Shown here: positions 23,913 through 31,832 of the stretch, one piece after another | How positions within the stretch are numbered: position 1 is the stretch's first letter | How the letters are laid out: each line of letters begins with the position of its first letter | From: Candidatus Microbacterium colombiense | GTDB taxonomy: Bacteria; Actinomycetota; Actinomycetes; Actinomycetales; Microbacteriaceae | NCBI GenBank assembly: GCA_029203165.1 | Contig: CP119308.1 | Location: 496,001 to 560,000, forward strand | Direction: 5' to 3' | Length of the DNA stretch: 64,000 bases | The notes under the pieces: model-generated | Seen by the model: the letters and a program-made list of their open reading frames with translations, nothing else | Told to the model about the DNA's origin: nothing | The model's database searches: none | Translations under genes and position numbers: made by a program

Positions 23913-24791
23913 ATGATGACCACACCCCGCACGCCGATCACGGTGGACTGCGACGGCATCGCGATCGCGGCCGAGGTCGGCGGATCCGGCCCCGCCGTGC
24001 TGCTCCTGCACGGCTACCCCGAGACGAAGGCGATGTGGAACGACGTCGTCGAGCAGCTGTCGGTCGACCGCACCGTGATCACCACCGACCTGCGCGGATA
24101 CGGTGACTCCGCCAAACCGCGCGGGGCCTCCTACGCCAAGCGCGACATGGCCGCCGATCAGGTGGCTCTCATGCGACAGCTCGGCCACGAGCGGTTCACG
24201 GTCGTCGGTCATGACCGGGGAGGCCGGGTCGGGCACCGCATGGCGCTCGACCATCCGGATGCCGTGGTGTCGCTGGCCGTGCTCGACATCGTGCCGACCC
24301 TCCACATGTTCGATCACGTCGACCGGGCGATGGCATCCGCCTACTTCCACTGGTTCTTCCTCGCGCGGGACGACGGAATGCCGGAGGCGCTGATCGGCGC
24401 CGACCCTGAGACCTGGTTGCGCAGTCGCTTCACAGGACGCAGGCACGCGGGCGATGCGCTGCCCGACGCCTACGACGAGTACCTGCGCTGCTTCGACCTC
24501 GACACGGTGCATGCGTCGGGCGCCGACTACCGTGCGGCAGCCACGATCGATCTCGATCACGACCGCGCCGACCGCGATGCCGGCCGCACGGTGGACTGCC
24601 CGGTGCTCGCCCTGTGGGGTGCGCACAGCTACGTCGGCCGCAACTTCGAGGTGCTCGACACCTGGGCCCCGTACGCGCCCGGCGTCACCGGAGCGGCGAT
24701 CGACGCCGATCACTACCTCGCCGAAGAGGCGCCGGATGCCACGGCTACAGCTCTTCAGGGATTCTTCGCGACGACGGGAGCAGCGGCATGA
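23913..24791 (+). CDS. Alpha/beta hydrolase, haloacetate (fluoroacetate) dehalogenase-like
   Basis: A 292-residue cytoplasmic alpha/beta hydrolase. Key positions agree with fluoroacetate dehalogenase: nucleophile Asp101 in GHDRGGR with carboxylate-binding Arg102 and Arg105, catalytic Asp125 in LDIVPT exactly 24 residues later, halide-pocket His146-Trp147 in FHWFFL exactly 45 residues after the nucleophile, a candidate third pocket residue Tyr206 in DYRAAA, and catalytic His267 in DADHYLAEE. The known enzyme RPA1163 has the same 24- and 45-residue spacings. The substrate may nevertheless be another small acid or ester. The gene overlaps the M20 peptidase gene by four bases. ATG 23916 is an alternative start. 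Confidence 0.8.
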   Translation: MMTTPRTPITVDCDGIAIAAEVGGSGPAVLLLHGYPETKAMWNDVVEQLSVDRTVITTDLRGYGDSAKPRGASYAKRDMAADQVALMRQLGHERFTVVGHDRGGRVGHRMALDHPDAVVSLAVLDIVPTLHMFDHVDRAMASAYFHWFFLARDDGMPEALIGADPETWLRSRFTGRRHAGDALPDAYDEYLRCFDLDTVHASGADYRAAATIDLDHDRADRDAGRTVDCPVLALWGAHSYVGRNFEVLDTWAPYAPGVTGAAIDADHYLAEEAPDATATALQGFFATTGAAA

Positions 24792-25876
24792 GCGCACGTG
24801 ACGAAGCGGTCGACCGGCTCGACCGGCTCGTGTCGATCGAGACGCCGACCGGAGACATCGACGGCCTCGCCGCCGCACAGGAGCTCGTGCGCTCGTGGCT
24901 GGAGCCGGTACTGGGCGAGCCCGGCATCCGGGAGACCGTCGACGGCGTCACGCATCTGCGGTGGCCGGGCGGCGACGACCCCGCGGTGCTACTGCTCGCG
25001 CATCTCGACACGGTGTTCCCGAAGGGCACGATCGTCGACCGGCCGTTCCGGATCGACGGCGACAGGGCGACCGGGCCCGGCGTCTTCGACATGAAGGCCG
25101 GCATCGTGATCCTGGCCGCGGCCCTCGCCCGCGCCGAGCATCCCGAGCGCGTCGCTGTGCTGCTCACGAGCGACGAAGAGGTCGGATCGCTCACCTCGCG
25201 TGGACTGATCGAACGCGAGGCCGCGCGCGCCGGCGCTGTGCTCGTGCTCGAGCCGAGTCTTGACGGCGCCCTCAAGATCGCCCGACGCGGCGGCAGCATC
25301 TACCGCGTCGCGATGACCGGACGCGCGGCGCACGCCGGACTCGAACCGTGGAGAGGGCGCAGCGCGCTCACCGAGCTCGCCCACCATGTACTCGCGCTGC
25401 CGACGCTCGCCGATGCGGAACGCGGCACCACGGTCAGCCCGACCGTGGCCGCGGCGGGCACGGTGACGAACGTGATCCCCGAACATGCCGAGGTGCGCGT
25501 CGACGTGCGCGCCTGGACGCTCGGCGAGCTCGAACGCGTGGATGCCGCGATGCAGCGCCTCGATCCGCACACGCCCGACGTGAGCGTCGAGGTGACGGGC
25601 GGCATCAATCGTCCACCCATGGAGGAGAGCGCATCCGCCGAGCTCCTCGCCTGTGCCCGGCGGGTGGCGGCGCGGCTCGGTCATCCCTCGGTCGAGGCGG
25701 TGTCGGCGGGCGGTGCCTCCGACGGCAACTTCACGGCCGCCGTGGGCGCCCGCACCCTCGACGGCCTCGGTCCGCTCGGCGCCGGAGCGCACGCCGACCA
25801 CGAGTGGGTCTCGGTCGACTCGCTCATCGAGCGGATCGACCTGGTGACCGGGATGCTCGACGAGCTCACGGCCTGA
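24788..25876 (+). CDS. M20 family metallopeptidase (carboxypeptidase G2-like)
   Basis: A 362-residue zinc-dependent exopeptidase/amidohydrolase. Metal and catalytic motifs are complete: AHLDTVFPKGT (His and catalytic Asp), GPGVFDMKAG (bridging Asp), TSDEEVGS (catalytic Glu plus metal Glu), LEPS, the dimerisation-domain RAAHAGLEP, and the final metal His in GAHADHEWV. It should release an amino acid from an N-acyl or pteroyl-type conjugate. ATG 24788 overlaps the hydrolase stop (ATGA), so the two act in one pathway or are at least co-regulated. No signal peptide is present. Confidence 0.88.
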   Translation: MSARDEAVDRLDRLVSIETPTGDIDGLAAAQELVRSWLEPVLGEPGIRETVDGVTHLRWPGGDDPAVLLLAHLDTVFPKGTIVDRPFRIDGDRATGPGVFDMKAGIVILAAALARAEHPERVAVLLTSDEEVGSLTSRGLIEREAARAGAVLVLEPSLDGALKIARRGGSIYRVAMTGRAAHAGLEPWRGRSALTELAHHVLALPTLADAERGTTVSPTVAAAGTVTNVIPEHAEVRVDVRAWTLGELERVDAAMQRLDPHTPDVSVEVTGGINRPPMEESASAELLACARRVAARLGHPSVEAVSAGGASDGNFTAAVGARTLDGLGPLGAGAHADHEWVSVDSLIERIDLVTGMLDELTA

Positions 25877-25908
25877 GCCGGGCGCCGCCTCAGACGCCGG
25901 GCGCCGCC

Positions 25909-26622
25909 TCAGACTCCGGGCGCGTGCCGCTCGATGCTCTCCAGCAGCAGGTCGAGGGCGGTCTCCCAGGCGCGGGGATCGCGGATGCCGGGAAGGGCGT
26001 CACCGGCCCAGGCGATCTCCGGGTACTTCTCGGGGTCGAGTCGGCGGTAGTCCATCTGCCAGGTGAGCTCATCGGCATCCTGCACCTCGGCGGGCAGCAC
26101 GCTCAGCGCTGCCTGGATGCTGGAGGCCGAGCGGATCAGCTGGCCGAGCGCGCGGGCGTAGAGGGCCGCCTGCTCGCGGTCGTAGCCGCCGCGGCGCAGT
26201 GCGCCGATCGAGAACTCCATCGAGGAGAAGTCGGTGGGGCGGCGCAGCGCTCGCTGCAGAGCGAGCTCGGGGTAGCGCATGTAGTGGTCGTGGATCAGAT
26301 GCGCCTGCGAGCGCAGGTCGGCGAGCCAGTCGTCGGTGGCCACCATGACGCCGCTGTACGAGCGGGTGCGGAGCATGTCGATCAGCGCGAGGAGGAGTTC
26401 GTCCTTGTCGCGGAAGTGGCGGTAGATCGACGTCGGATGCGCGCCGAGCTCTTCGCCGATGGATTGGAACGTGAGGCGGTCGAGCCCGTCGCGTTCGACC
26501 ACGCGATCGGCGGCGGCCACGATGATGTCGCGGCTGAGCGAGTCGCGTGCGCGGCGAGGGCGTGCAGAGCCTTTCGCCGGGGTCTTCGCCGTCACCGATT
26601 CCGCGGCCTTGCGTATCGCCAT
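25909..26622 (-). CDS. TetR family transcriptional regulator
   Basis: A 237-residue regulator. A basic N-terminal tail of about 25 residues precedes the helix-turn-helix (LTFQSIGEELGAHPTSIYRHFRDKDELL). The C-terminal ligand domain is helical, with a TetR_C-like SSIQAALSVL segment. It is convergent with the hydrolase/M20 operon and is the probable regulator of the AGTCAA/TTGACT dyad upstream of that operon; this is inferred from proximity. It may also control the S9 peptidase gene, which has a near-identical promoter. Confidence 0.85.
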   Translation of the reverse strand: MAIRKAAESVTAKTPAKGSARPRRARDSLSRDIIVAAADRVVERDGLDRLTFQSIGEELGAHPTSIYRHFRDKDELLLALIDMLRTRSYSGVMVATDDWLADLRSQAHLIHDHYMRYPELALQRALRRPTDFSSMEFSIGALRRGGYDREQAALYARALGQLIRSASSIQAALSVLPAEVQDADELTWQMDYRRLDPEKYPEIAWAGDALPGIRDPRAWETALDLLLESIERHAPGV

Positions 26623-26728
26623 CGAGAACTCCGTTCACACTGCGCGACCGGTTCGGGCCGCGCAGACATCACGGTACCCCACCGTCGTCACGGAGTCTGT
26701 CAGTGGCATAGGCAACGTCCACATCCGA

Positions 26729-26810
26729 GCACGACTTCGGAGTTCAGGGCAGACACCCCGCGACGACGGGATGCCGGTCGGCGCGTCACGCGCCATCTCC
26801 GAAGTCGTGC
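26729..26810. repeat. Inverted repeat with 14-bp perfect arms
   Basis: GCACGACTTCGGAG (26729-26742) and CTCCGAAGTCGTGC (26797-26810) enclose 54 bases. The layout (perfect 14-15 bp arms about 80-100 bases apart) copies that of TIR repeat family 1, but the arm sequence is different. Confidence 0.65.
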
Positions 26811-26842
26811 ACGCACAAAATGCGTTCATACCGAAGGAGTCG

Positions 26843-26883
26843 TTGACCCCCAAAGGGTGATGCAACGATTTTTTGGGGGTCAA
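26843..26883. promoter_or_regulatory. 12-bp palindromic arms upstream of the sigma-factor gene
   Basis: TTGACCCCCAAA at 26843-26854 is the exact complement of TTTGGGGGTCAA at 26872-26883, with a 17-base spacer. It ends 52 bases before the sigma-factor start codon. It may be an operator or a hairpin in the leader; TTGACC in the left arm could also serve as a -35. Confidence 0.5.
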
Positions 26884-26934
26884 GGTGCAATATTCTGACG
26901 CCAGACGTGAGATTTGTGGTTCCGGGGAGGGAAC

Positions 26935-28713
26935 ATGATCGATCCTCGCAGCGATGCGGAGCTGCTGAGCGCGCTTCGACTCGGCGACCGAGGAAGCTAC
27001 GAGGCTCTCTGGCGCCGTCACTCTGAGGCAGCGCGCCGCTACGCCTATCGTCTTCTTCCCGGGCGCGCGGATGACCTGGTCTCCGAGTCGTTCCTGGCGA
27101 TCTATCAGCAGGTGACGACGACCGACAAGGGGCCGCAGTTCGCCTTCCGTTCCTACCTCAAGACCGTGATCCGCAACACCGCCATCGCCTGGAGAAGGGA
27201 TGCCTCGCGGGTCCTGACGAGTGATGACCTCGATCAGGTCGACGTGCGCGATGGGCTCAGCGCTGTCGAGCAGCAGGCGAACTCGGCTGATGTGGTCGCG
27301 GCCTTCCAGGCTCTGCCGGCGCGTTGGCAGCGAGTGCTGTGGCTTGCCGAGGTCGACGAAGTCGACCGGCCGGCGATCGCCCGAGAGCTCGGGATCAAGC
27401 CGAATGCGGTGTCGGCCCTGCAACGTCGTGCACGCACGGGATTGAAGTTCCAGTGGCTGAGCCGCCAGATCCCCGCGGCGCTGCGCGATGACTCCACACA
27501 TGTCGCGCGCCTCATCCCGCAGTATCTGACGGAACCGAACAATCTCGCGGTCGGCGTGGAGGTCGCCGACCACCTCCCGACTTGCTCGATCTGTCGTGAG
27601 TTGCTGCAGAGCACACGCGGCGGTGCCTCGCGGCTGCAGGGCACGACACTCGCGGTACTGCTGGGCACCGCCGGGGTCGGGGCCCCGGCGATCTCCGCGT
27701 TGTCGTCCGGCACTGTCGCCGTCGCAGCGCTGACGGGTGTCTCCGGCTGGCTCCTCGCCGGAGGGCTAGGGGCTGTGACCCTCGGAGGCATCATCGTGGC
27801 GGCGCTCATCATCGGGCCGGTGCCCGCGACATCGCAGGCGGACGCCGGCTCGATCCCGTCCGACACGCTCTCAGCCGTCGTATCCGATCCCGAATCCCCG
27901 CGCCTTCCCGGGCCGGATCTGCTCCCCGCGCATCCGCCCCTCTCGCCTCCTGACCAACCCACAACCGGGCGGTGGATCCTCGATCCGAGCATCCCTTCGG
28001 CGGGGCTCTCCGACGATCCCGATCAAGATATGCCCGTCGCCCCGACCCGCCCCCAGCCCGCCGGGCCTGAGGCCCCTGGGCCGGGCATCGACCCGCGATC
28101 GACGCTGTCTCCGGGCGTCACCAGTCCTACCGCGTCGTCCGGCTACCTCTCTCCGGTGATCGCGGGCCGCACGAGTCCGGGCGACAGCATCGTCGTGGCC
28201 CTCGGTTCCGAGCGCTACACACCGGCGGTGGCCGACGACGGCACGTGGAGCTTCGACACCCGCGCTCTGCAGCCGAACGCCGGAACCCATCCCTACGAGG
28301 TGTGGGCGTACGACGCGACCGCGCAATCGGTCGTCACGTCCGGTGCCTTCACCGTGCTCCCGATCCAAGTGCAGGGCTTCGAACAGCTCACCGGCTTCGA
28401 GGACATGCTGGTCGCCGAAGCGCAGACCACGGGGGTCGTCATCGCCGTCACGGGTCCGCCGAACGGCCGGGTGTTCATCACCTCGATGGAGGGGCATTCC
28501 GCGACGATCACCCTCGACGCGAACGGGTACACGCGCAAGCGTCTCCTGATGGATGCTGCGGGCTGGTACTACTTCACGATGCGGGCGCTCGACAGCGACG
28601 GATGCTGGGGCCCGGCGTTCGAGGCGGCCGTGGACGTCTACGACCCCGACGTGATCTTCGATCCGTGGGGCGGCGGCCCCGACAGCATGACCTTCGAGCT
28701 GGTCGATCCGTAG
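26935..28713 (+). CDS. Membrane-tethered ECF sigma factor fused to anti-sigma zinc motif, TM helix and extracellular domains
   Basis: A 592-residue protein. Residues about 15-85 form sigma region 2 and about 110-170 region 4 (LPARWQRVLWLAEVDEVDRP, then the HTH IARELGIKPNAVSALQRRA). His213-x3-Cys217-x2-Cys220 is the classic zinc anti-sigma (ZAS) motif. Residues about 236-297 are hydrophobic and form one or two membrane segments. A Pro-rich linker leads to two Ig-like beta domains (about 400-590) that should lie outside the cell. The protein therefore joins a sigma factor, its inhibitor, a membrane anchor and a sensor. Release by proteolysis is expected but not shown. ATG 26935 follows GGGGAGGG. 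Neighbouring surface-protein genes at 29793-32306 are likely targets. Confidence 0.85.
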   Translation: MIDPRSDAELLSALRLGDRGSYEALWRRHSEAARRYAYRLLPGRADDLVSESFLAIYQQVTTTDKGPQFAFRSYLKTVIRNTAIAWRRDASRVLTSDDLDQVDVRDGLSAVEQQANSADVVAAFQALPARWQRVLWLAEVDEVDRPAIARELGIKPNAVSALQRRARTGLKFQWLSRQIPAALRDDSTHVARLIPQYLTEPNNLAVGVEVADHLPTCSICRELLQSTRGGASRLQGTTLAVLLGTAGVGAPAISALSSGTVAVAALTGVSGWLLAGGLGAVTLGGIIVAALIIGPVPATSQADAGSIPSDTLSAVVSDPESPRLPGPDLLPAHPPLSPPDQPTTGRWILDPSIPSAGLSDDPDQDMPVAPTRPQPAGPEAPGPGIDPRSTLSPGVTSPTASSGYLSPVIAGRTSPGDSIVVALGSERYTPAVADDGTWSFDTRALQPNAGTHPYEVWAYDATAQSVVTSGAFTVLPIQVQGFEQLTGFEDMLVAEAQTTGVVIAVTGPPNGRVFITSMEGHSATITLDANGYTRKRLLMDAAGWYYFTMRALDSDGCWGPAFEAAVDVYDPDVIFDPWGGGPDSMTFELVDP

Positions 28714-28731
28714 CCGGTTTCTCATCGGTGA

Positions 28732-29190
28732 TCACGCCGGGTCCTTCTCGCGATGAGGCTCGGCGTATCCGTCAGCCCAGGCGATCTGTGCCAGCTGCAG
28801 CTTCGACCGCGCCGGACGGCCCGCAGAGGTGAACTTGTCTCGCACGCGATTCAAGTACTTCCGGGCCGTGTCGTGGCGGATGCCCATGGCATCCGCCGCT
28901 TGGCTGATGGTCAGACCGTTCGCATAAAGCGCGAGTACGCGTGCCTCCTGCTCGCTCAGGCGGGTACCCGCAGACGAGACATGGATGATGGCGTGAGCGG
29001 AGGGCGTCGTGATCGTCCCTCCGCTCAGCACGATCGCGGCGGCCGCGACGAAGTCGTCTTCCGCGTCGGCGGTGGACACGAAGCCCTCGGTGCCGGCATC
29101 CGCGACTCGACGCGCTGTCGTCCGAGTGCTCGGCGACGTGAGCGCGAGCACGCGCATGCCCGCAGCCCGCAGAGCCGCGAGTGCAGACAC
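28732..29190 (-). CDS. LuxR-type regulator, N-terminally truncated
   Basis: The GTG at 29188-29190 gives 152 residues. The C-terminal HTH is intact (LSEQEARVLALYANGLTISQAADAMGIRHDTARKYLNRVRDKF). Before it lies only the second half of a receiver-like domain (LRAAGMRVLALTSPSTRTTARRVADAGTEGFV). The frame stays open upstream to a stop at 29293-29295, and its sequence HLLVLALPFEPW reads as a receiver beta strand, but no start codon is available and the first 45 or so residues, including the phospho-acceptor region, are missing. It looks like a 5'-deleted gene that may still make a DNA-binding fragment. It is convergent with the sigma-fusion gene. Confidence 0.7.
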   Translation of the reverse strand: MSALAALRAAGMRVLALTSPSTRTTARRVADAGTEGFVSTADAEDDFVAAAAIVLSGGTITTPSAHAIIHVSSAGTRLSEQEARVLALYANGLTISQAADAMGIRHDTARKYLNRVRDKFTSAGRPARSKLQLAQIAWADGYAEPHREKDPA

Positions 29191-29372
29191 ATCGTTCGAC
29201 GACCAGGGTTCGAACGGAAGAGCGAGGACGAGCAGATGCGGCTGCGGAGACCCTCGTCGTGCGTGCCGTCGTCGCGTGCCGAGAAAGATCCATCACAGAG
29301 AGAAGGTGTACGTCGGTCGGAAAAAGTGACGTTCGACAATGACCTCCCTTCGGGGCCGGTGGAATGGTCCGC

Positions 29373-29699
29373 TCAGCCCTCGCGGATCGTCATCCTCGTG
29401 ATCCTGTCGCCGGCGACGTCGAACGTGAAGGCGCTCACACCGTTCGCGTGCGTGCTGCGCCAGTCGCCGACGACGACGGTCCGCTGTCCTTGCCGTGTGA
29501 CGGTGATGACGCGGAGGGTCCCGGCGGAACCGATGAACTCGCGGTCGCTCCAACGGATGATGGCTTCGGGCCCCACGAACTCGCGCCCCCAGTCATCGAC
29601 GACGCCGTCGGGCGCAAAGGCGGCGATGAACGCGTCAGCGTCGTGCGCGTTCACGGAAGCGATGAAGTCCGCCAGCAGCGGCGGCAGTGAATCGGTCAT
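29373..29699 (-). CDS. SnoaL-like/NTF2-fold protein
   Basis: A 108-residue protein of the NTF2-like fold: an N-terminal helix pair (PPLLADFIASVNAHDADAFIAAF), the motif APDGVVDDWGREFVGPEAI typical of SnoaL-like proteins, and four beta strands. Members act as small-molecule isomerases or hydrolases or as binding proteins; no reaction can be assigned. It stands alone between the truncated LuxR gene and the surface adhesin gene. Confidence 0.8.
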   Translation of the reverse strand: MTDSLPPLLADFIASVNAHDADAFIAAFAPDGVVDDWGREFVGPEAIIRWSDREFIGSAGTLRVITVTRQGQRTVVVGDWRSTHANGVSAFTFDVAGDRITRMTIREG

Positions 29700-29792
29700 G
29701 GTTCCTTCGTTCGTGGGTGAGGCGGCACCCCGATAGTAGGGGCGTGATCGGGCCCCGCCTCTGTGCAGTGAGACGGGGCCCGAGTCGTTCTG

Positions 29793-31661
29793 TCAGTCGG
29801 CGTCGACAGTTCTGCGGCGAGCGCGTCCTGCGAACAGGATCAATACGCCGAGAGCGAGAAGCGTGCCGGCCGCACCGACTGCGATACCGGGAAGGGCGCC
29901 ACCCGTCGTTGCCAAGCCGTCCTTCGGCCCGGTCGAGGGTGTCGGTGTGGTGGGTGCCTGTTCGATGGTGACGGTCTGTGCGGCGTCGTCGATGTCTTCG
30001 TGGACGGCGACGGGTTCACCGGTGGTGTCGGTTCCTTCGTGGAGGCGTTCGAACGCGACGAGGGTCGTGCCGGCGTATCCGGTGGGGATGGTGAAGGTGA
30101 CGTCGATGGTGCCGTTCGCGGTTTCCGGGGTGAACGTGGTGCTTCCGGTGATGCCGGTGGCGGTGCCGTCGGCCTTGTTCTGCAGTTCTCCGGTGAGGGT
30201 GTACTCGGTGCCGGGGGTGAGGTTCTGGTAGGCGACGGTGTCGATGACGGTGCCGCCGTTCCAGGGCAGGATGCGGTCGCCGTCAGCGGAGTCGACCAAC
30301 GATGTGCCGATCGAGGGGAGCGGTGCGGCGGGTGCCTGTTCGATGGTGACGGTCTGGGCGGCGTCGTCGATGTCTTCGTGGACGGCGACGGACTCACCGG
30401 TGGTGTCGGTTCCTTCGTGGAGGCGTTCGAACGCGACGAGGGTCGTGCCGGCGTATCCGGTGGGGATGGTGAAGGTGACGTCGATGGTGCCGTTCGCGGT
30501 TTCCGGGGTGAACGTGGTGCTTCCGGTGATGCCGGTGGCGGTGCCGTCGGCCTTGTTCTGCAGTTCTCCGGTGAGGGTGTACTCGGTGCCGGGGGTGAGG
30601 TTCTGGTAGGCGACGGTGTCGATGACGGTGCCGCCGTTCCAGGGCAGGATGCGGTCGCCGTCAGCGGAGTCGACCAACGAAGTGCCGATCGAGGGCGCGG
30701 CGACGGCGGTCGTTGTCCACTCCACCGTCGCAGCGTCGGCGGTCGTGGCCGTGCTCGGCGCGACCAGGATGATCGTCTGCGCGTGGTTCTCCGCCGTGGG
30801 CGTCGGCGCCGCGCTCGACGGTACCGAGATGATCTTGCCCGTTGCGCTGGATCCCGTCGCGGTGACCGAGACGGTTGCCGAACCCGCGGCGGTCGATCCG
30901 CGCAGGTCGAGGTACAGCTCCTGGCCGTCGACGACGGCGTTCGAGGCGATCGCGTCGCCATTCGCATCCACGAGCGAGACCGTGGGGTCGACGGTCACGC
31001 TGACGGTCGGCTGGCTGGTGTGCACGACGAACGGGCCGACCAGCGAGTCCGCGGTCTGCGCGGCGGCGGGCGCGTCGATCGTCGCGGTGACCTCGAAGTC
31101 AGCCGGTGTCATCCCGGCGTTCGCGTTCGCACCGTTCACCAGATGCCAGTAGGCGGCCTCCGAATCCGGGGTCTCCCAGTTCCACGCGGCGTCGAAGGTG
31201 AGGTCGGTGTAGCGCCAGATCGCGTACTGGGTCGCCTCGATCGCGTCGTTCCGCGAGATGTCGGGGACACCCGCCGCGGCGCCGAACTCCTCGAGGGTCA
31301 GCGCCGGATAGCTGTGGGCGAGCACCCAGAGCACCTTGCCCTGGACTGCGGGGTCGGTGACGTAGTTGTCGCCGAGGTAGTCGTCGAGGTTCCCGACGTA
31401 GCCCTCGAGCTGCGTGCGCGCAGACACGTCGTGCTCGATGCAGTACGCCCAGAAGTCGGGGTCGCCGACGGCCGGAGTCTCACTCCAGATCGGGAACACG
31501 CCCGTGCCGCCGTAGCCCTGCTTGCTGCCGACGTAGACCGGGTCCCCGGCGTCCACAGCGGCCGACGCCGCGGTCGGCGCGATCAGCATCCCCAGCGCGA
31601 GCACGCTCGCGCCGACCCAACGCCCTACCCGGCTCCGATAATTCTTCTGCTGATTCACCAT
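29793..31661 (-). CDS. Sortase-anchored thioester adhesin with two VaFE repeats
   Basis: A 622-residue cell-wall protein. A signal peptide (about 1-35) is followed by a TQXA/thioester domain: Cys74 in WAYCIEHD and Gln145 in EATQYAIW can form the internal Cys-Gln thioester used by Gram-positive adhesins to attach covalently to host or matrix amines. A middle beta domain (about 200-320) precedes two 126-residue repeats of the VaFE type, each with TLVAFERLHEG and VAVHEDIDDAAQTV, where Lys/Asn-Glu isopeptide crosslinks normally form. The end is LATTG (583-587), a hydrophobic helix and RARRRT, matching the LAxTG signal of actinobacterial class E sortases. No sortase gene is seen in the window. Confidence 0.88.
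   Translation of the reverse strand: MVNQQKNYRSRVGRWVGASVLALGMLIAPTAASAAVDAGDPVYVGSKQGYGGTGVFPIWSETPAVGDPDFWAYCIEHDVSARTQLEGYVGNLDDYLGDNYVTDPAVQGKVLWVLAHSYPALTLEEFGAAAGVPDISRNDAIEATQYAIWRYTDLTFDAAWNWETPDSEAAYWHLVNGANANAGMTPADFEVTATIDAPAAAQTADSLVGPFVVHTSQPTVSVTVDPTVSLVDANGDAIASNAVVDGQELYLDLRGSTAAGSATVSVTATGSSATGKIISVPSSAAPTPTAENHAQTIILVAPSTATTADAATVEWTTTAVAAPSIGTSLVDSADGDRILPWNGGTVIDTVAYQNLTPGTEYTLTGELQNKADGTATGITGSTTFTPETANGTIDVTFTIPTGYAGTTLVAFERLHEGTDTTGESVAVHEDIDDAAQTVTIEQAPAAPLPSIGTSLVDSADGDRILPWNGGTVIDTVAYQNLTPGTEYTLTGELQNKADGTATGITGSTTFTPETANGTIDVTFTIPTGYAGTTLVAFERLHEGTDTTGEPVAVHEDIDDAAQTVTIEQAPTTPTPSTGPKDGLATTGGALPGIAVGAAGTLLALGVLILFAGRARRRTVDAD
29953..30708 (-). repeat. Two tandem 378-bp repeats inside the adhesin gene
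   Basis: Copy one begins at 29953 and copy two at 30331, an offset of exactly 378 bases (126 codons). Over about 365 bases they differ at only a handful of positions, for example T/G at 29980/30358 and near the end of each unit. Such identity at DNA level implies recent duplication or ongoing gene conversion, so repeat number may vary between strains. Confidence 0.92.
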
Positions 31662-31832
31662 GCACTCCCTGCGTTCGCGCCCCTGGCATCTCCCGATGGA
31701 ATCGTTTCAGGGCATTCTCGATTGACGGGCATCGGAGAACAGGGGGAGTGTTCCGCGATCCTCTCCGAAGGAGTGCGGGGTCGACGAAAGGTGACGCGGA
31801 GCGGTGATGACCGCTCGCGTCTTTTCTCGACG

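Larger units (their letters stand above)
26623..26934. other. 312-base intergenic region with two large dyads
   Basis: No gene is seen. The left part holds a 14-bp inverted repeat (26729-26742 with 26797-26810); the right part holds a 12-bp inverted repeat (26843-26854 with 26872-26883) just before the sigma-factor gene. TATTCT at 26891-26896 is a possible -10. Both divergent genes, TetR and sigma factor, must be transcribed out of this region. Confidence 0.5.

Noticed and set aside
26820..26832. Fourth copy of the TIR family 1 element (GCGTTCATA)
   Set aside because: Only nine bases match and there is no inverted partner within 150 bases.
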